From NCBI GenBank assembly GCA_963802905.1, contig CAWDKH010000009.1, forward strand, positions 124,001 through 188,000: DNA of 64,000 nucleotides. The letters are read 5' to 3'. The notes under the pieces are model-generated. The model was not told where the DNA came from. It saw only the letters and a list, made by a program, of their open reading frames with translations, and did not search any database. This DNA is from DASQFQ01 sp963802905. Its GTDB lineage: Bacteria > Actinomycetota > Thermoleophilia > Solirubrobacterales > Solirubrobacteraceae. Made by a program: the position numbers and the translations under genes. Shown piece after piece: positions 15,967 through 24,225 of the stretch (the stretch's first letter is position 1; every line of letters begins with the position of its first letter).

Positions 15967-16767
15967 GTGCCGCTCTCCGCCATCGCCCGCCGCTACCAGC
16001 ACTTCCTGCTGGATCTCGACGGCTGCCTGTGGGTCGGCGACGAGCCCACCGAGCGCGCCGGAGAGACGCTGACGGCGCTGCGGGCGGCCAGCAAGGGAAT
16101 CGTCTTCCTTACCAACGAGGTGGGCAGCAGCCCCGAGGAGATCGTGCGCAAGCTGTGGCGGCTCGGCTTCCAGGCCTCGCTCGACGAGGTCATGACCGCC
16201 GGCGCGGCGCTGCAGTTCACGCTCGCCGCGCATCGCAGCGGCGGAGGTGCGGCGTTCGTGATCGGCTCGCAGGCGCTCGTCGACCACGTCGCCGAGGCCG
16301 GCATGCGGATCGTCAACAACACCGAGTTCGCGACCCGCGCCGACATCGTCGTGGTCGCCGACCACGACCGCTTCGACTACGGCGAGCTGCGCATCGCCAC
16401 GCAGGCGCTGCAGCGCGGCGCCGAGCTGATCGGCCTCAGCCGCGACCGAACGTTCCCGATGCCCGACGGCCCATGGCCCGGCAGCGGAGCGGTGCTCGCC
16501 GCGGTCGAGACCGCCGCCGGGCGCAAGGCGGACACGATCGTCGGCAAGCCCGAGCCGGCCATGTACGAGGCCGCCCGTGACCGCCTCGGCGAGGGCCGCA
16601 TCCTCGCCCTCGGCGACCGCCTCGACGCCGACGTGCTGGGCGCCAAGCGCGCCGGGATCGACTCCGCGCTGGTGCTGACCGGCGCCACCCAGCGCGCGCA
16701 GGTCGACGGCGCCACGCCCGCCCCCACCCACCTCGCCGAGTCGCTCGCGGCGCTGTTGCTGACGTGA
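15967..16767 (+). CDS. HAD-superfamily IIA phosphatase (NagD-like)
   Basis: 266 residues from GTG 15967. Motif I is FLLDLDGCLWVGDEP (nucleophile and acid/base Asp), motif II FLTNEVGSS, and the C2 cap sits between; the C-terminal motif is GDRLDADVLGAKRAGIDSALVLTG. Subclass IIA enzymes dephosphorylate phosphoglycolate, p-nitrophenyl phosphate or sugar phosphates; the substrate here is unknown. An in-frame ATG at 15940 also exists, but the -10 position favours the GTG. First gene of a tightly coupled operon running to gatD. Confidence 0.88.
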   Translation: MPLSAIARRYQHFLLDLDGCLWVGDEPTERAGETLTALRAASKGIVFLTNEVGSSPEEIVRKLWRLGFQASLDEVMTAGAALQFTLAAHRSGGGAAFVIGSQALVDHVAEAGMRIVNNTEFATRADIVVVADHDRFDYGELRIATQALQRGAELIGLSRDRTFPMPDGPWPGSGAVLAAVETAAGRKADTIVGKPEPAMYEAARDRLGEGRILALGDRLDADVLGAKRAGIDSALVLTGATQRAQVDGATPAPTHLAESLAALLLT

Positions 16768-17054
16768 GGCGGCGCCGGCACCAGACGCACCACAAGCACT
16801 CTTCGACGAAGGGCTACCGGCGGCTGCTCGACCGCCTTGCCGCCCACGAGGACGTGCACCGCGTGGCCACCGGCCGCGTCAAGCCGCGCATGGGCACGGG
16901 GCGCCCGATCGCGCAGATCTCCAAGGTCCGCGAGATCCAGTCCGGCCTGTCCATCACGATCAACGCAGATGGCGCCGTGATCGATGCCTTCGTGGTGACC
17001 TCCGACCCCGCCGGGGTCGCCGCCTGGCTGCGCGAGGAAGGGCTCGCGAAGTGA
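16764..17054 (+). CDS. DUF2103 small putative metal-binding protein
   Basis: 96 residues, highly basic at the N-terminus with a histidine cluster (RRRRHQTHHKHSSTKGYRRLL), followed by a compact domain containing VATGRVKPRMG and ITINADGAVIDAFVVT. This matches my recollection of DUF2103 (described as predicted metal binding). Function unknown; the basic N-terminus could also bind nucleic acid. The GTG overlaps the HAD stop, and its own stop overlaps the next GTG (17051), so it is embedded in the operon. Confidence 0.7.
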   Translation: MRRRRHQTHHKHSSTKGYRRLLDRLAAHEDVHRVATGRVKPRMGTGRPIAQISKVREIQSGLSITINADGAVIDAFVVTSDPAGVAAWLREEGLAK

Positions 17055-17776
17055 GCGATTTCTACGACCGCCCGGGCGTGCTCGAGCGCTACCGAGAAGC
17101 CACCGCGGGTGTGAGCGACCCGAAGGACGTGATGGAGGAGCCCGCGCTGCTCGAGGAGATCGGGGACCCGCGCGGGCTGCGGGTGGTCGACCTCGGGTGC
17201 GGGGACGCCGCGATCGGCCGCACGCTGCTCGAGGCCGGATGTGCGCGCTACCTCGGGGTCGACGGGTCTGCCCGCATGGTCGAGGCCGCGCGCGAGACAC
17301 TGCGTGGGTCGCCCGGCGAGGCGGTGCGGGGCGACATCGCCGCCTTCAGTGCGCCGCCCGGCACGTTCGACCTCGTGATCTCGCGGCTCACGCTGCACTA
17401 CGTGGCGGACCTCGACGGCGTCCTGACTGCGGCGCGCGCGTGGCTCTCCCCCAGCGGCAGGATCGTCTTCAGCGTCGTCCACCCGGTCATGACGTCGCAC
17501 GACCCACGAGAGGACCCGGACGCGCTGATGACCGACTGGGTCGTCGACGGCTACTTCGATACGGGTCCGCGGGAGCGGCGTTGGCTCGGGGAAACCGTCG
17601 TCTGGCACCACCGCACGATCGAGGACCACCTCGGCGCCCTGCGCCGCGCCGACTTCGAGCTCACGGCCCTGCGCGAGTGCCCGCCGCGCCGCGAGCGCTT
17701 CGGCGGCGACGAGGCCGAGTACGCGCGCCGCCGGCGGATCCCTCGCTTCCTCCTGCTGGCGGGGCGGGCGAAATGA
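17051..17776 (+). CDS. Class I SAM-dependent methyltransferase
   Basis: 241 residues. Motif I is VVDLGCGDAAIG (about residue 45), motif II YLGVDGSARMV, and the FDLVISRLTLHYVADL block is typical of UbiE/Methyltransf_11 enzymes. Substrate unknown. It is coupled on both sides by 4-bp overlaps (GTGA at its start, ATGA at its end) within the HAD - DUF2103 - MTase - lipid kinase - murT operon, which hints at a small-molecule or cell-wall substrate. Confidence 0.85.
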   Translation: MSDFYDRPGVLERYREATAGVSDPKDVMEEPALLEEIGDPRGLRVVDLGCGDAAIGRTLLEAGCARYLGVDGSARMVEAARETLRGSPGEAVRGDIAAFSAPPGTFDLVISRLTLHYVADLDGVLTAARAWLSPSGRIVFSVVHPVMTSHDPREDPDALMTDWVVDGYFDTGPRERRWLGETVVWHHRTIEDHLGALRRADFELTALRECPPRRERFGGDEAEYARRRRIPRFLLLAGRAK

Positions 17777-18654
17777 TCGACCGCCCCGTCTGCCTGATCG
17801 CCAACCCGAGCGCGGGTGGCGGCCGCACGGCGAAGCTGCTGCCCGCGGTCGAGAGCGCGCTGCGCGGGCACGGGATCGCGTTCCGGGTCGAGCGCACGCA
17901 CTCGATCGAGCACGCCCGCGAGCTCGCGCGGGCGACGGTCGCGGCGGGCGAGATCGCCGCCGCGATGGGCGGGGACGGCCTGCTCGGCGCGCTGGCGGGC
18001 GAGCTGCGCCACACCGACGGCGCGCTCGCGGTGCTGCCCGGCGGCCGCGGCAACGACTTCGCGCGCAAGCTCGGCCTCGGCTCAGACCCCGTGGCGGCCT
18101 GCGACATCCTGGCCCTCGGCCGCGAGCAGGCCATCGACGTGGCCGACATCAACGGCCGCGCCTACCTCGGGATCGCCTCGTCGGGCCTGGACTCCGACGC
18201 CGGCGACCTCGCCAACGCCACGCGCTTCCGCGCCAAGCTCGGCCAGCTCGTCTACCTCTACGCCACGCTGCGCGCCGTGCGCCGGTGGCGGCCCGCGCGC
18301 TGGGAGATGGTCGTCGACGGCGAGCCGCGCTCGTTCACCGGCTACTCGGTCGCCGTCTGCAACTCCGGCGTGTTCGGCGGCGGGATGTTCCTCGCCCCCG
18401 AGGCCAAGCTCGACGACGGCATGCTGGACGTCGTGACGATCGGCGACATCCCCAAGCACAAGTACCTCGGCTCGCTGCCGAAGGTCTTCACCGGCGCGCA
18501 CGTCCGCGAGCCGGGCGTCGACATCGTGCGCTGCCGCGAGGTCGCCTTCCACGCCGACCGCCCCTTCAACGTGCAGGCCGACGGCGACCCGATCGCCGAC
18601 CTGCCCGCCACCGTGCGCGTGCAGCCCGGGGCGCTGCGGGTGATGGTCCCCTGA
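17773..18654 (+). CDS. Diacylglycerol/lipid kinase family protein (DAGK_cat)
   Basis: 293 residues. The N-terminal nucleotide-binding domain shows IANPSAGGGRTAKLL, AAAMGGDGLLG and the glycine-rich LPGGRGNDFARKLGL (GGTxN-like loop). The C-terminal beta-rich domain includes VFGGGMFLAPEAKLDDGMLDVV. Family members phosphorylate diacylglycerol or related lipids, feeding phosphatidic acid into lipid synthesis; the exact lipid is not predictable. ATGA coupling to the upstream methyltransferase; the stop overlaps the presumed CTG start of murT. Confidence 0.88.
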   Translation: MIDRPVCLIANPSAGGGRTAKLLPAVESALRGHGIAFRVERTHSIEHARELARATVAAGEIAAAMGGDGLLGALAGELRHTDGALAVLPGGRGNDFARKLGLGSDPVAACDILALGREQAIDVADINGRAYLGIASSGLDSDAGDLANATRFRAKLGQLVYLYATLRAVRRWRPARWEMVVDGEPRSFTGYSVAVCNSGVFGGGMFLAPEAKLDDGMLDVVTIGDIPKHKYLGSLPKVFTGAHVREPGVDIVRCREVAFHADRPFNVQADGDPIADLPATVRVQPGALRVMVP

Positions 18655-20030
18655 GCCTGCTCGCCCCCAAGGTCGCGGCCGCCAAGGCCGTCGGCGCGCT
18701 CGCCCGCCGCGCCGGCCGCGGCGGCGGCACCTCGCTGCCTGGCAAGGTCCTCACGCGCCTCGAGCCGCACGCGATCGGGCTGCTGTCCGGGCGGCTCGAG
18801 CACGGCAACGTCGTGATCTCCGCCACCAACGGCAAGACGACCACCGCCGCCATGGTCGCCTCGATCCTCGAGCGCACCGGCCGCCGGCTCGTCCACAACC
18901 GCGCCGGCGCCAACATGGCGGGCGGCGTGGCCTCGGCCCTGGCCGACGCCTCGCGCCGCGGCGGGCGCGAGCTCGACGGCGACTTCGGCCTGTTCGAGGT
19001 CGACGAGTTCTGGCTCGGCGACGTGGTGGCCGAGCTCAACCCGCGCGCGATGCTGCTGGCCAACCTGTTCCGCGACCAGCTCGACCGCTACGGCGAGCTC
19101 GACACGATCGCCGACCGCTGGGCGATCGTCGCCGCCGAGCGCGCGTCCACCACCCAGCTCGTGCTCAACGCCGACGATCCGCTGGTCGCCGACCTCGGCC
19201 GCGCCGAAGGCGCGGAGCCGTGGTACTTCGGCGTCGAGGACCGCAGCGTCGCCCACACCGAGCTCCAGCACGCCTCGGACTCCAAGCACTGCCGCAACTG
19301 CGGGCACGCCTACGTCTACGAGGCCGCCTACATGGGCCACCTCGGCGACTACCACTGCCCGAACTGCGGCAACCGCCGCCCCGAGCCGGCCGTCGCCGCC
19401 GAATCGGTGCAGCTGCGCGGCATCCGCTCCGCCGCCTTCACGCTGCGCACGCCCCAGGGCTCGACCCGCATCGAGCTGCCGCTGCCCGGGCTCTACAACG
19501 TCTACAACGCGCTCGGCGCCGCCGCCCTCTGCCTGTCGCTGGGTGTCGAGCTGCCGACCATCGCGGCCGGGCTCGGCGCCGTCGCCCCCGCCTTCGGGCG
19601 CGCGGAGACGATCGAGCTCGACGGCCGCCCGACCTCGATCCTGCTGGTGAAGAACCCGGCCGGCGCCAACGAGGTCCTGCGCACGCTGGCGCTCGAGGGC
19701 GGCGAGCTCGACCTCTTCGGCGTCCTCAACGACCGCATCGCCGACGGCCGCGACGTCTCGTGGGTGTGGGACGCCGACTGGGAGACGCTCGCCCCTCACG
19801 TCAAGCGCATGACCTGCTCGGGCACGCGCGCCGCCGAGCTCGCGCTGCGGATGAAGTACGCGGGCGTGCCGACCGACCGCCTGCACGTCGTCGAGGACCT
19901 CGCGACCGGCCTCGACCACGCGCTCGCGGGCGGCAGCGGTCCCCTGTACGCCCTCCCCACCTACACGGCGCTGCTCGAGCTGCGCGGCCTGCTCTCCGAG
20001 CGCGGCGCGGCCAGGGAGTACTGGCGATGA
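18651..20030 (+). CDS. murT: MurT: Mur-ligase-like subunit of lipid II isoglutaminyl synthase, probable CTG start
   Basis: 459 residues from CTG 18651. Features in order: P-loop ISATNGKTTTAAM (about residue 60), a zinc ribbon with two CX2C pairs (CRNCGHAY and CPNCGNRR, about 213-235), then the C-terminal domain with DVSWVWDADWE, which carries the Asp that helps complete the GatD active site in the family. It activates the glutamate carboxyl of lipid II for amidation. No ATG, GTG or TTG precedes the P-loop in frame, so the CTG overlapping the upstream TGA (CTGA) is the likely start. Confidence 0.92.
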   Translation: MSLLAPKVAAAKAVGALARRAGRGGGTSLPGKVLTRLEPHAIGLLSGRLEHGNVVISATNGKTTTAAMVASILERTGRRLVHNRAGANMAGGVASALADASRRGGRELDGDFGLFEVDEFWLGDVVAELNPRAMLLANLFRDQLDRYGELDTIADRWAIVAAERASTTQLVLNADDPLVADLGRAEGAEPWYFGVEDRSVAHTELQHASDSKHCRNCGHAYVYEAAYMGHLGDYHCPNCGNRRPEPAVAAESVQLRGIRSAAFTLRTPQGSTRIELPLPGLYNVYNALGAAALCLSLGVELPTIAAGLGAVAPAFGRAETIELDGRPTSILLVKNPAGANEVLRTLALEGGELDLFGVLNDRIADGRDVSWVWDADWETLAPHVKRMTCSGTRAAELALRMKYAGVPTDRLHVVEDLATGLDHALAGGSGPLYALPTYTALLELRGLLSERGAAREYWR

Positions 20031-20749
20031 GCGCGATCGGCTGGCACGACGTCGAGTGCGGCGGCTACACGGCCGACCTGCCGCTGTGGCGCGAGCTCGC
20101 CGAGCAGGAGGCCGGCCCGGTACTCGACGTCGGAGCGGGCGCCGGCCGTGTCGCGCTCGACCTCGCCCGCGCCGGTCACGACGTCACCGCGCTCGACCTT
20201 GACGCCGACCTGCTCGCGGAACTCCAGGCGCGGGCGGAGCGCGAGGGGGTCGCGATCCGCACCGAGCAGGCCGACGCCGCCGGCTTCGAGCTCTCCGGGC
20301 CGCTGTTCGGCCTCATCCTCGTCCCCATGCAGACGATCCAGCTGCTCCCTGGCCGCGCTGCACGCTCCGCGTTCCTCGCCTCCGCGCGCGAGCACCTCGC
20401 GGCCGGCGGGCTCGTGGCGCTCGCCGTCGCCGAGGAGCTCGAGCCGTTCGAGGCCGACATCGCGCACCCGCTGCCGCCCGACACCGGCGAGCGCGACGGC
20501 TGGCGCTACCGCTCCTTCCCGGTCGCCATCCGCCGCCAGAGCGACCGCGTCGTCCTCGAGCGCGTCCGCGTGCTGACCGCGCCGGACGGCACCACCTCGA
20601 GCGAGGACGACGCGATCGCGCTCGCCAATCTGACCGCCTCCGACCTCGAGGCCGAGGGCCGAGCGGCCGGGCTGCGCCCCGAGGCGCCGCACGCGATCGA
20701 CGAGACCGACGCCCACATGGGCTCGACGGTGGTGATGCTGCGTGGCTGA
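20027..20749 (+). CDS. SAM-dependent methyltransferase inserted between murT and gatD
   Basis: 240 residues. Motif I is PVLDVGAGAGRVALDLARAG (about residue 28), followed by VTALDLDADLLAELQARA and the LILVPMQTIQLL region, a class I methyltransferase fold. It overlaps murT (ATGA) and gatD (8 bp), so the three are translated as a unit. Its placement inside the MurT/GatD operon suggests an envelope-precursor substrate, but this is inference from position alone. Function otherwise unknown. Confidence 0.85.
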   Translation: MSAIGWHDVECGGYTADLPLWRELAEQEAGPVLDVGAGAGRVALDLARAGHDVTALDLDADLLAELQARAEREGVAIRTEQADAAGFELSGPLFGLILVPMQTIQLLPGRAARSAFLASAREHLAAGGLVALAVAEELEPFEADIAHPLPPDTGERDGWRYRSFPVAIRRQSDRVVLERVRVLTAPDGTTSSEDDAIALANLTASDLEAEGRAAGLRPEAPHAIDETDAHMGSTVVMLRG

Positions 20750-21485
20750 GGGCGTCCTGCGGGTCTGCGCGCTGTATCCGGACCTCATGAACATCTACGC
20801 CGACCGCGGCAACCTGCTGCTGCTCGAGCGCCGCTGCGAATGGCGCGGGATCGGCTTCGAGCTCTCCGGCGCCGGGCTCGGCGACGAGGTCGACCCCGAT
20901 GCCCACGACCTGTTCTACCTCGGCGGTGGTCAGGACCGTGACCAGCAGCTGTGCGCCCAGGACCTGGCGACCGTCAAGCGCGACGCGTTGCACGCCGCAG
21001 CCGAGCGCGGGCGCGTCATCTTCGCCGTGTGCGGCGGCTACCAGCTGCTCGGCCACGCCTACGAGCTGGGCGGCGAGCGGCTCCCGGGCGTCGGCCTGGT
21101 GGACCTGGAAACGGTGCGTGATCCCGGGCCGCGCCTGATCGGCAACGTCGCCATCGAGGTCGACCTCGGCGCCGGCCCCCAGGTGCTCGCGGGCTTCGAG
21201 AACCACGGCGGGCGCACGCATCTCGGGCCGGGCGCGCAGCCGCTTGGCCGCGTGCTGAAAGGCCATGGCAACAACGGGCGCGACGGTCGGGAGGGCGTGC
21301 GCGGCGGCGCCCACGGCACGGTGCTCGGCACCTATCTCCACGGTCCGTTGCTTCCGAAGAACGCGTGGTTCGCGGACTGGCTGGCCGCGACGGCCTTGGG
21401 CCGCGCCGCGGGCGAGCTCGCTCCGTTGGACGACGCCTTCGAGGACGCCGCACACGCAGGCGCGCGCAGGGCCGCCGCCTTGTGA
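20742..21485 (+). CDS. gatD: GatD: glutamine amidotransferase subunit of lipid II isoglutaminyl synthase
   Basis: 247 residues. A class I glutaminase-type fold with the nucleophile in RVIFAVCGGYQLLG (Cys near residue 93) and the catalytic His in GTYLHGPLLPKN. The N-terminus LRVCALYPDLMNIYADRGN is typical of CobB/CobQ-like GatD. It supplies ammonia to MurT to convert D-glutamate to D-isoglutamine in lipid II. GTG start inside the upstream methyltransferase gene. Last gene of the operon. Confidence 0.92.
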   Translation: MAEGVLRVCALYPDLMNIYADRGNLLLLERRCEWRGIGFELSGAGLGDEVDPDAHDLFYLGGGQDRDQQLCAQDLATVKRDALHAAAERGRVIFAVCGGYQLLGHAYELGGERLPGVGLVDLETVRDPGPRLIGNVAIEVDLGAGPQVLAGFENHGGRTHLGPGAQPLGRVLKGHGNNGRDGREGVRGGAHGTVLGTYLHGPLLPKNAWFADWLAATALGRAAGELAPLDDAFEDAAHAGARRAAAL

Positions 21486-21490
21486 ATCGG

Positions 21491-21496
21491 TAGGGT
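21491..21496 (+). promoter_or_regulatory. Candidate -10 TAGGGT before the osmoprotectant operon
   Basis: TAGGGT lies 34 nt before the opuCA-like ATG. Unlike the leaderless genes in this window, the leader has a purine-rich CAGGAGA ribosome site (21513-21519). Confidence 0.3.
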
Positions 21497-21530
21497 CCTG
21501 CCGACTTCCGGCCAGGAGACCCGCCGCCAG

Positions 21531-22739
21531 ATGAATTCCACCGCCGTCCAGCACGAGGCGTCTACGCCCGACGCGCAGGCCGCCTCGCTCGAGTTCCGCG
21601 AGGCAACCAAGCGTTATCCCGGCACCGAGAAGATCGCCGTCGACAAGCTTTCGCTCGAGGTTCCGGCGGGCGAGATCTGCGTCCTTGTCGGACCGTCGGG
21701 CTGCGGTAAGACCACCGCCATGCGGATGGTCAACCGCATGATCGAGATCTCAGATGGCGACATCCTGGTCGGCGGCGAGAGCGTCCGCTCCAAGGCGCCT
21801 GCCCAGCTGCGACGCGAGATCGGCTACGTCATCCAGCAGATCGGCCTGTTCCCGCACCGCACCATCGGCGACAACATCGCCACCGTGCCCTCGCTGCTGG
21901 GCTGGGACAAGAAGCGCACGGCCGCGCGCGTCGAAGAGCTGCTCGAGCTGATCGGCCTCACCGGTGACTTCCGCGACCGCTACCCCGCCCAGCTCTCCGG
22001 CGGCCAGCGCCAGCGCGTGGGCGTCGCCCGCGCGCTCGCGGCCGACCCGCCGCTGATGCTGATGGACGAGCCGTTCGGCGCCATCGATCCGATCAACCGC
22101 GAGCGGCTCCAGAACGAGTTCCTGCGCCTCCAGGCCGAGCTCCGCAAGACGATCGTCTTCGTCACCCACGACATCGACGAGGCGATCAAGATGGGCGACA
22201 AGATCGCGATCCTCAAGGAAGGCGGCCATCTCGCCCAGTTCGCGACCCCCGCCGAGCTGCTGATGAACCCCGCCGAGAAGTTCGTCGAGGACTTCGTGGG
22301 CGCCGACCGTGCGCTCAAGCGCCTCGCGCTCCAGCGGGTCCGCGACATCGATCTCTGGAAGGTGGCGACCGTGCGCGTCGGCGAGCCGGTGGCCGAGGCG
22401 CGCGCCAAGCTCGCGGACGCCGACCTCAACATTCCGCTGCTGGTCGACGACCAGAACCGGCCGATCGGCTGGCTGTCGGAGCGCGGGCTGCAGGGCGAGA
22501 GCGTGAGCGAGGAGCTGCGGTCCGCGGCCGAGCCGACCGTCGAGCTCGACGACATCCTGCGCGACGCCCTGTCCGATCTCCTCGGCAGCGGCGCCCAGTA
22601 CGGACCGGTCGTGGACGCCGAGGGCGACGTTGCCGGTGTGCTGTCGATGGAGGTCCTCGCCCGCGCCCTCAGCCACAAGGCGGAGCATCTGCCGACTCCT
22701 TCGGAACTGGCGGCCCACGAGATCGAGGCCGCGTCCTGA
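21531..22739 (+). CDS. opuCA: Osmoprotectant ABC transporter ATP-binding protein (OpuCA/ProV type, CBS domains)
   Basis: 402 residues. Walker A is GPSGCGKTTAM, Q-loop YVIQQIGLFPH, signature LSGGQRQR, Walker B PLMLMDEPFGAIDP and the H-loop FVTHDIDEA. From about residue 265 a CBS pair (VATVRVGEPVAEARAKL, YGPVVDAEGDVAGVLSMEVL) follows; in the family it senses ionic strength or nucleotides. It drives uptake of glycine betaine, choline or similar solutes with the two permeases and binding proteins downstream. Its stop overlaps a CTG start. Confidence 0.92.
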   Translation: MNSTAVQHEASTPDAQAASLEFREATKRYPGTEKIAVDKLSLEVPAGEICVLVGPSGCGKTTAMRMVNRMIEISDGDILVGGESVRSKAPAQLRREIGYVIQQIGLFPHRTIGDNIATVPSLLGWDKKRTAARVEELLELIGLTGDFRDRYPAQLSGGQRQRVGVARALAADPPLMLMDEPFGAIDPINRERLQNEFLRLQAELRKTIVFVTHDIDEAIKMGDKIAILKEGGHLAQFATPAELLMNPAEKFVEDFVGADRALKRLALQRVRDIDLWKVATVRVGEPVAEARAKLADADLNIPLLVDDQNRPIGWLSERGLQGESVSEELRSAAEPTVELDDILRDALSDLLGSGAQYGPVVDAEGDVAGVLSMEVLARALSHKAEHLPTPSELAAHEIEAAS

Positions 22740-23464
22740 CGGCGGCCATCGCCACCTGGCTGCCGACGCTGGCGCAGATCACCTTCGGCGATCGCAAGAA
22801 CGCCGTCAACGAGTGCCCGGGCAACAACCACCTCTGCCCCAGCTGGATCGTCGACAACTTCAATCAGTACTGGAACCCGCTGTGGGAGCACGTCCAGCTG
22901 AGCGTGGTGCCGCTCCTGATCGGCTTCATCGTCGCGACCGGCCTCGCGCTGCTCGCGCACCGCTACACGCCCCTCAACGGGATCTTCCTGGCCTTCGTGA
23001 GCATCCTCTTCACGATCCCCTCGATTGCCTTCTACCTGATCCTGCTCAACGTCACGGGCCGCGGGTTCGCTACCGCGGTGGTGGTGCTGACGGCCTACAC
23101 GCTGGTGCTGATCTACCGCAACGTGACCACCGGGTTGCAGGAGGTCCCGCGCGACATGGTCGACGCGGCAGAGGGCATGGGACTCTCGCAGCGGCAGATC
23201 CTGTTCCAGGTCGAGCTGCCGATGGCGCTGCCGACGATCTTCGCGGGCCTGCGGATCGCGGCATCCTCGACCGTCGGGATCGCGGGCTTCGCGTTCTTCG
23301 CCGGCGCGGGCGGCCTCGGTGCCCCGATCTTCGCCGACCCGACGTTCCGCGGGAACGTCGTAGCGGCCTCGCTGCTGATGGTCCTGCTCGCGACGGCGCT
23401 CGAGCTCATCGTGCTGCTCCTCCAGCGCGTCTTCACCCCCTGGGAGCGGGCGGTGAGCCGATGA
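22736..23464 (+). CDS. opuCB: Osmoprotectant ABC transporter permease (OpuCB type), probable CTG start
   Basis: 242 residues from CTG 22736. A BPD_transp_1 permease with about five helices and the EAA-type loop DMVDAAEGMGLSQRQILFQVELPMALP. The N-terminal stretch with CPGNNHLCPSWIVDNFNQYW before the first in-frame GTG (22901) is characteristic of this permease type, so translation must begin upstream. No ATG, GTG or TTG exists there; CTG overlapping the opuCA stop (CTGA) is the only reasonable start. Coupled by ATGA to the second permease. Confidence 0.88.
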   Translation: MTAAIATWLPTLAQITFGDRKNAVNECPGNNHLCPSWIVDNFNQYWNPLWEHVQLSVVPLLIGFIVATGLALLAHRYTPLNGIFLAFVSILFTIPSIAFYLILLNVTGRGFATAVVVLTAYTLVLIYRNVTTGLQEVPRDMVDAAEGMGLSQRQILFQVELPMALPTIFAGLRIAASSTVGIAGFAFFAGAGGLGAPIFADPTFRGNVVAASLLMVLLATALELIVLLLQRVFTPWERAVSR

Positions 23465-24225
23465 TCCTGGCGGCGCTCGGCCCCTTCGGGGACGCGATCG
23501 ACTTCATCTTCCACCAGCGCGAATCGCAGGCCGGCACGGTGCAGGTCGGCGGCCTCGGTGAGATGTGGGAGCTCACCTGGACGCACCTGAAGCTCGCGCT
23601 CACCGCGACGGTGATCGCCACGGCGTTCGCGATGCCGCTGGGCATCTACCTCGGCCACATCGGCCGCTTTCAGTTCGCCGCCACCAGCATCTCCAACATC
23701 GGGCGCGCGATCCCGGCGCTTGGTCTGGTGGTGTTCTTCATCGCCTTCCTCGGCGTGGGCTTCCTGAACGTCTGCGTCGCCCTCGTGCTGCTCGCGATCC
23801 CGCCGATCCTCACCAACTCCTACGTGGGCATCCGCGGGGTCGAGCCGGAGACGGTCGACGCCGCCAGCGGCAACGGGCTGACCGGGCGCCAGGTCGCGCT
23901 CCAGGTCGAGCTGCCGATGGCGCTCCCGACGATCATGACCGGCATCCGCATCTCGTTGGTGTCGGTGATCGCGACAGCGACGATCGCGCCGCTGGCCAAC
24001 GTCGACACGCTCGGGCGGCCGATCATCAGCCCCAACGTCTACGGCACCGCCGGGCAGCTCGCGGCGTGCATCGTCGTCGCGGTCGTCACCATCGGTGCCG
24101 ACGCCCTGTTCGCCTGGTTCCAGCGTGCCGTGACCCCGGAGGGTCTCAAGCTTGCCGAACGGGGCCGGCCCGGTGGCCGACGCCTCGCCTTCCTGTCATC
24201 AAAGAGGAGCATGCAGACATCGTGA
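23461..24225 (+). CDS. opuCD: Osmoprotectant ABC transporter permease (OpuCD type)
   Basis: 254 residues with about six helices. The EAA loop is ETVDAASGNGLTGRQVALQVELPMALP, almost a repeat of the one in the preceding permease, so the two probably form a heterodimeric channel. Segments such as NIGRAIPALGLVVFF and GTAGQLAACIVV match the OpuC/YehY family. The ATG overlaps the upstream stop, and its own stop overlaps the binding-protein GTG (24222). Confidence 0.92.
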   Translation: MILAALGPFGDAIDFIFHQRESQAGTVQVGGLGEMWELTWTHLKLALTATVIATAFAMPLGIYLGHIGRFQFAATSISNIGRAIPALGLVVFFIAFLGVGFLNVCVALVLLAIPPILTNSYVGIRGVEPETVDAASGNGLTGRQVALQVELPMALPTIMTGIRISLVSVIATATIAPLANVDTLGRPIISPNVYGTAGQLAACIVVAVVTIGADALFAWFQRAVTPEGLKLAERGRPGGRRLAFLSSKRSMQTS

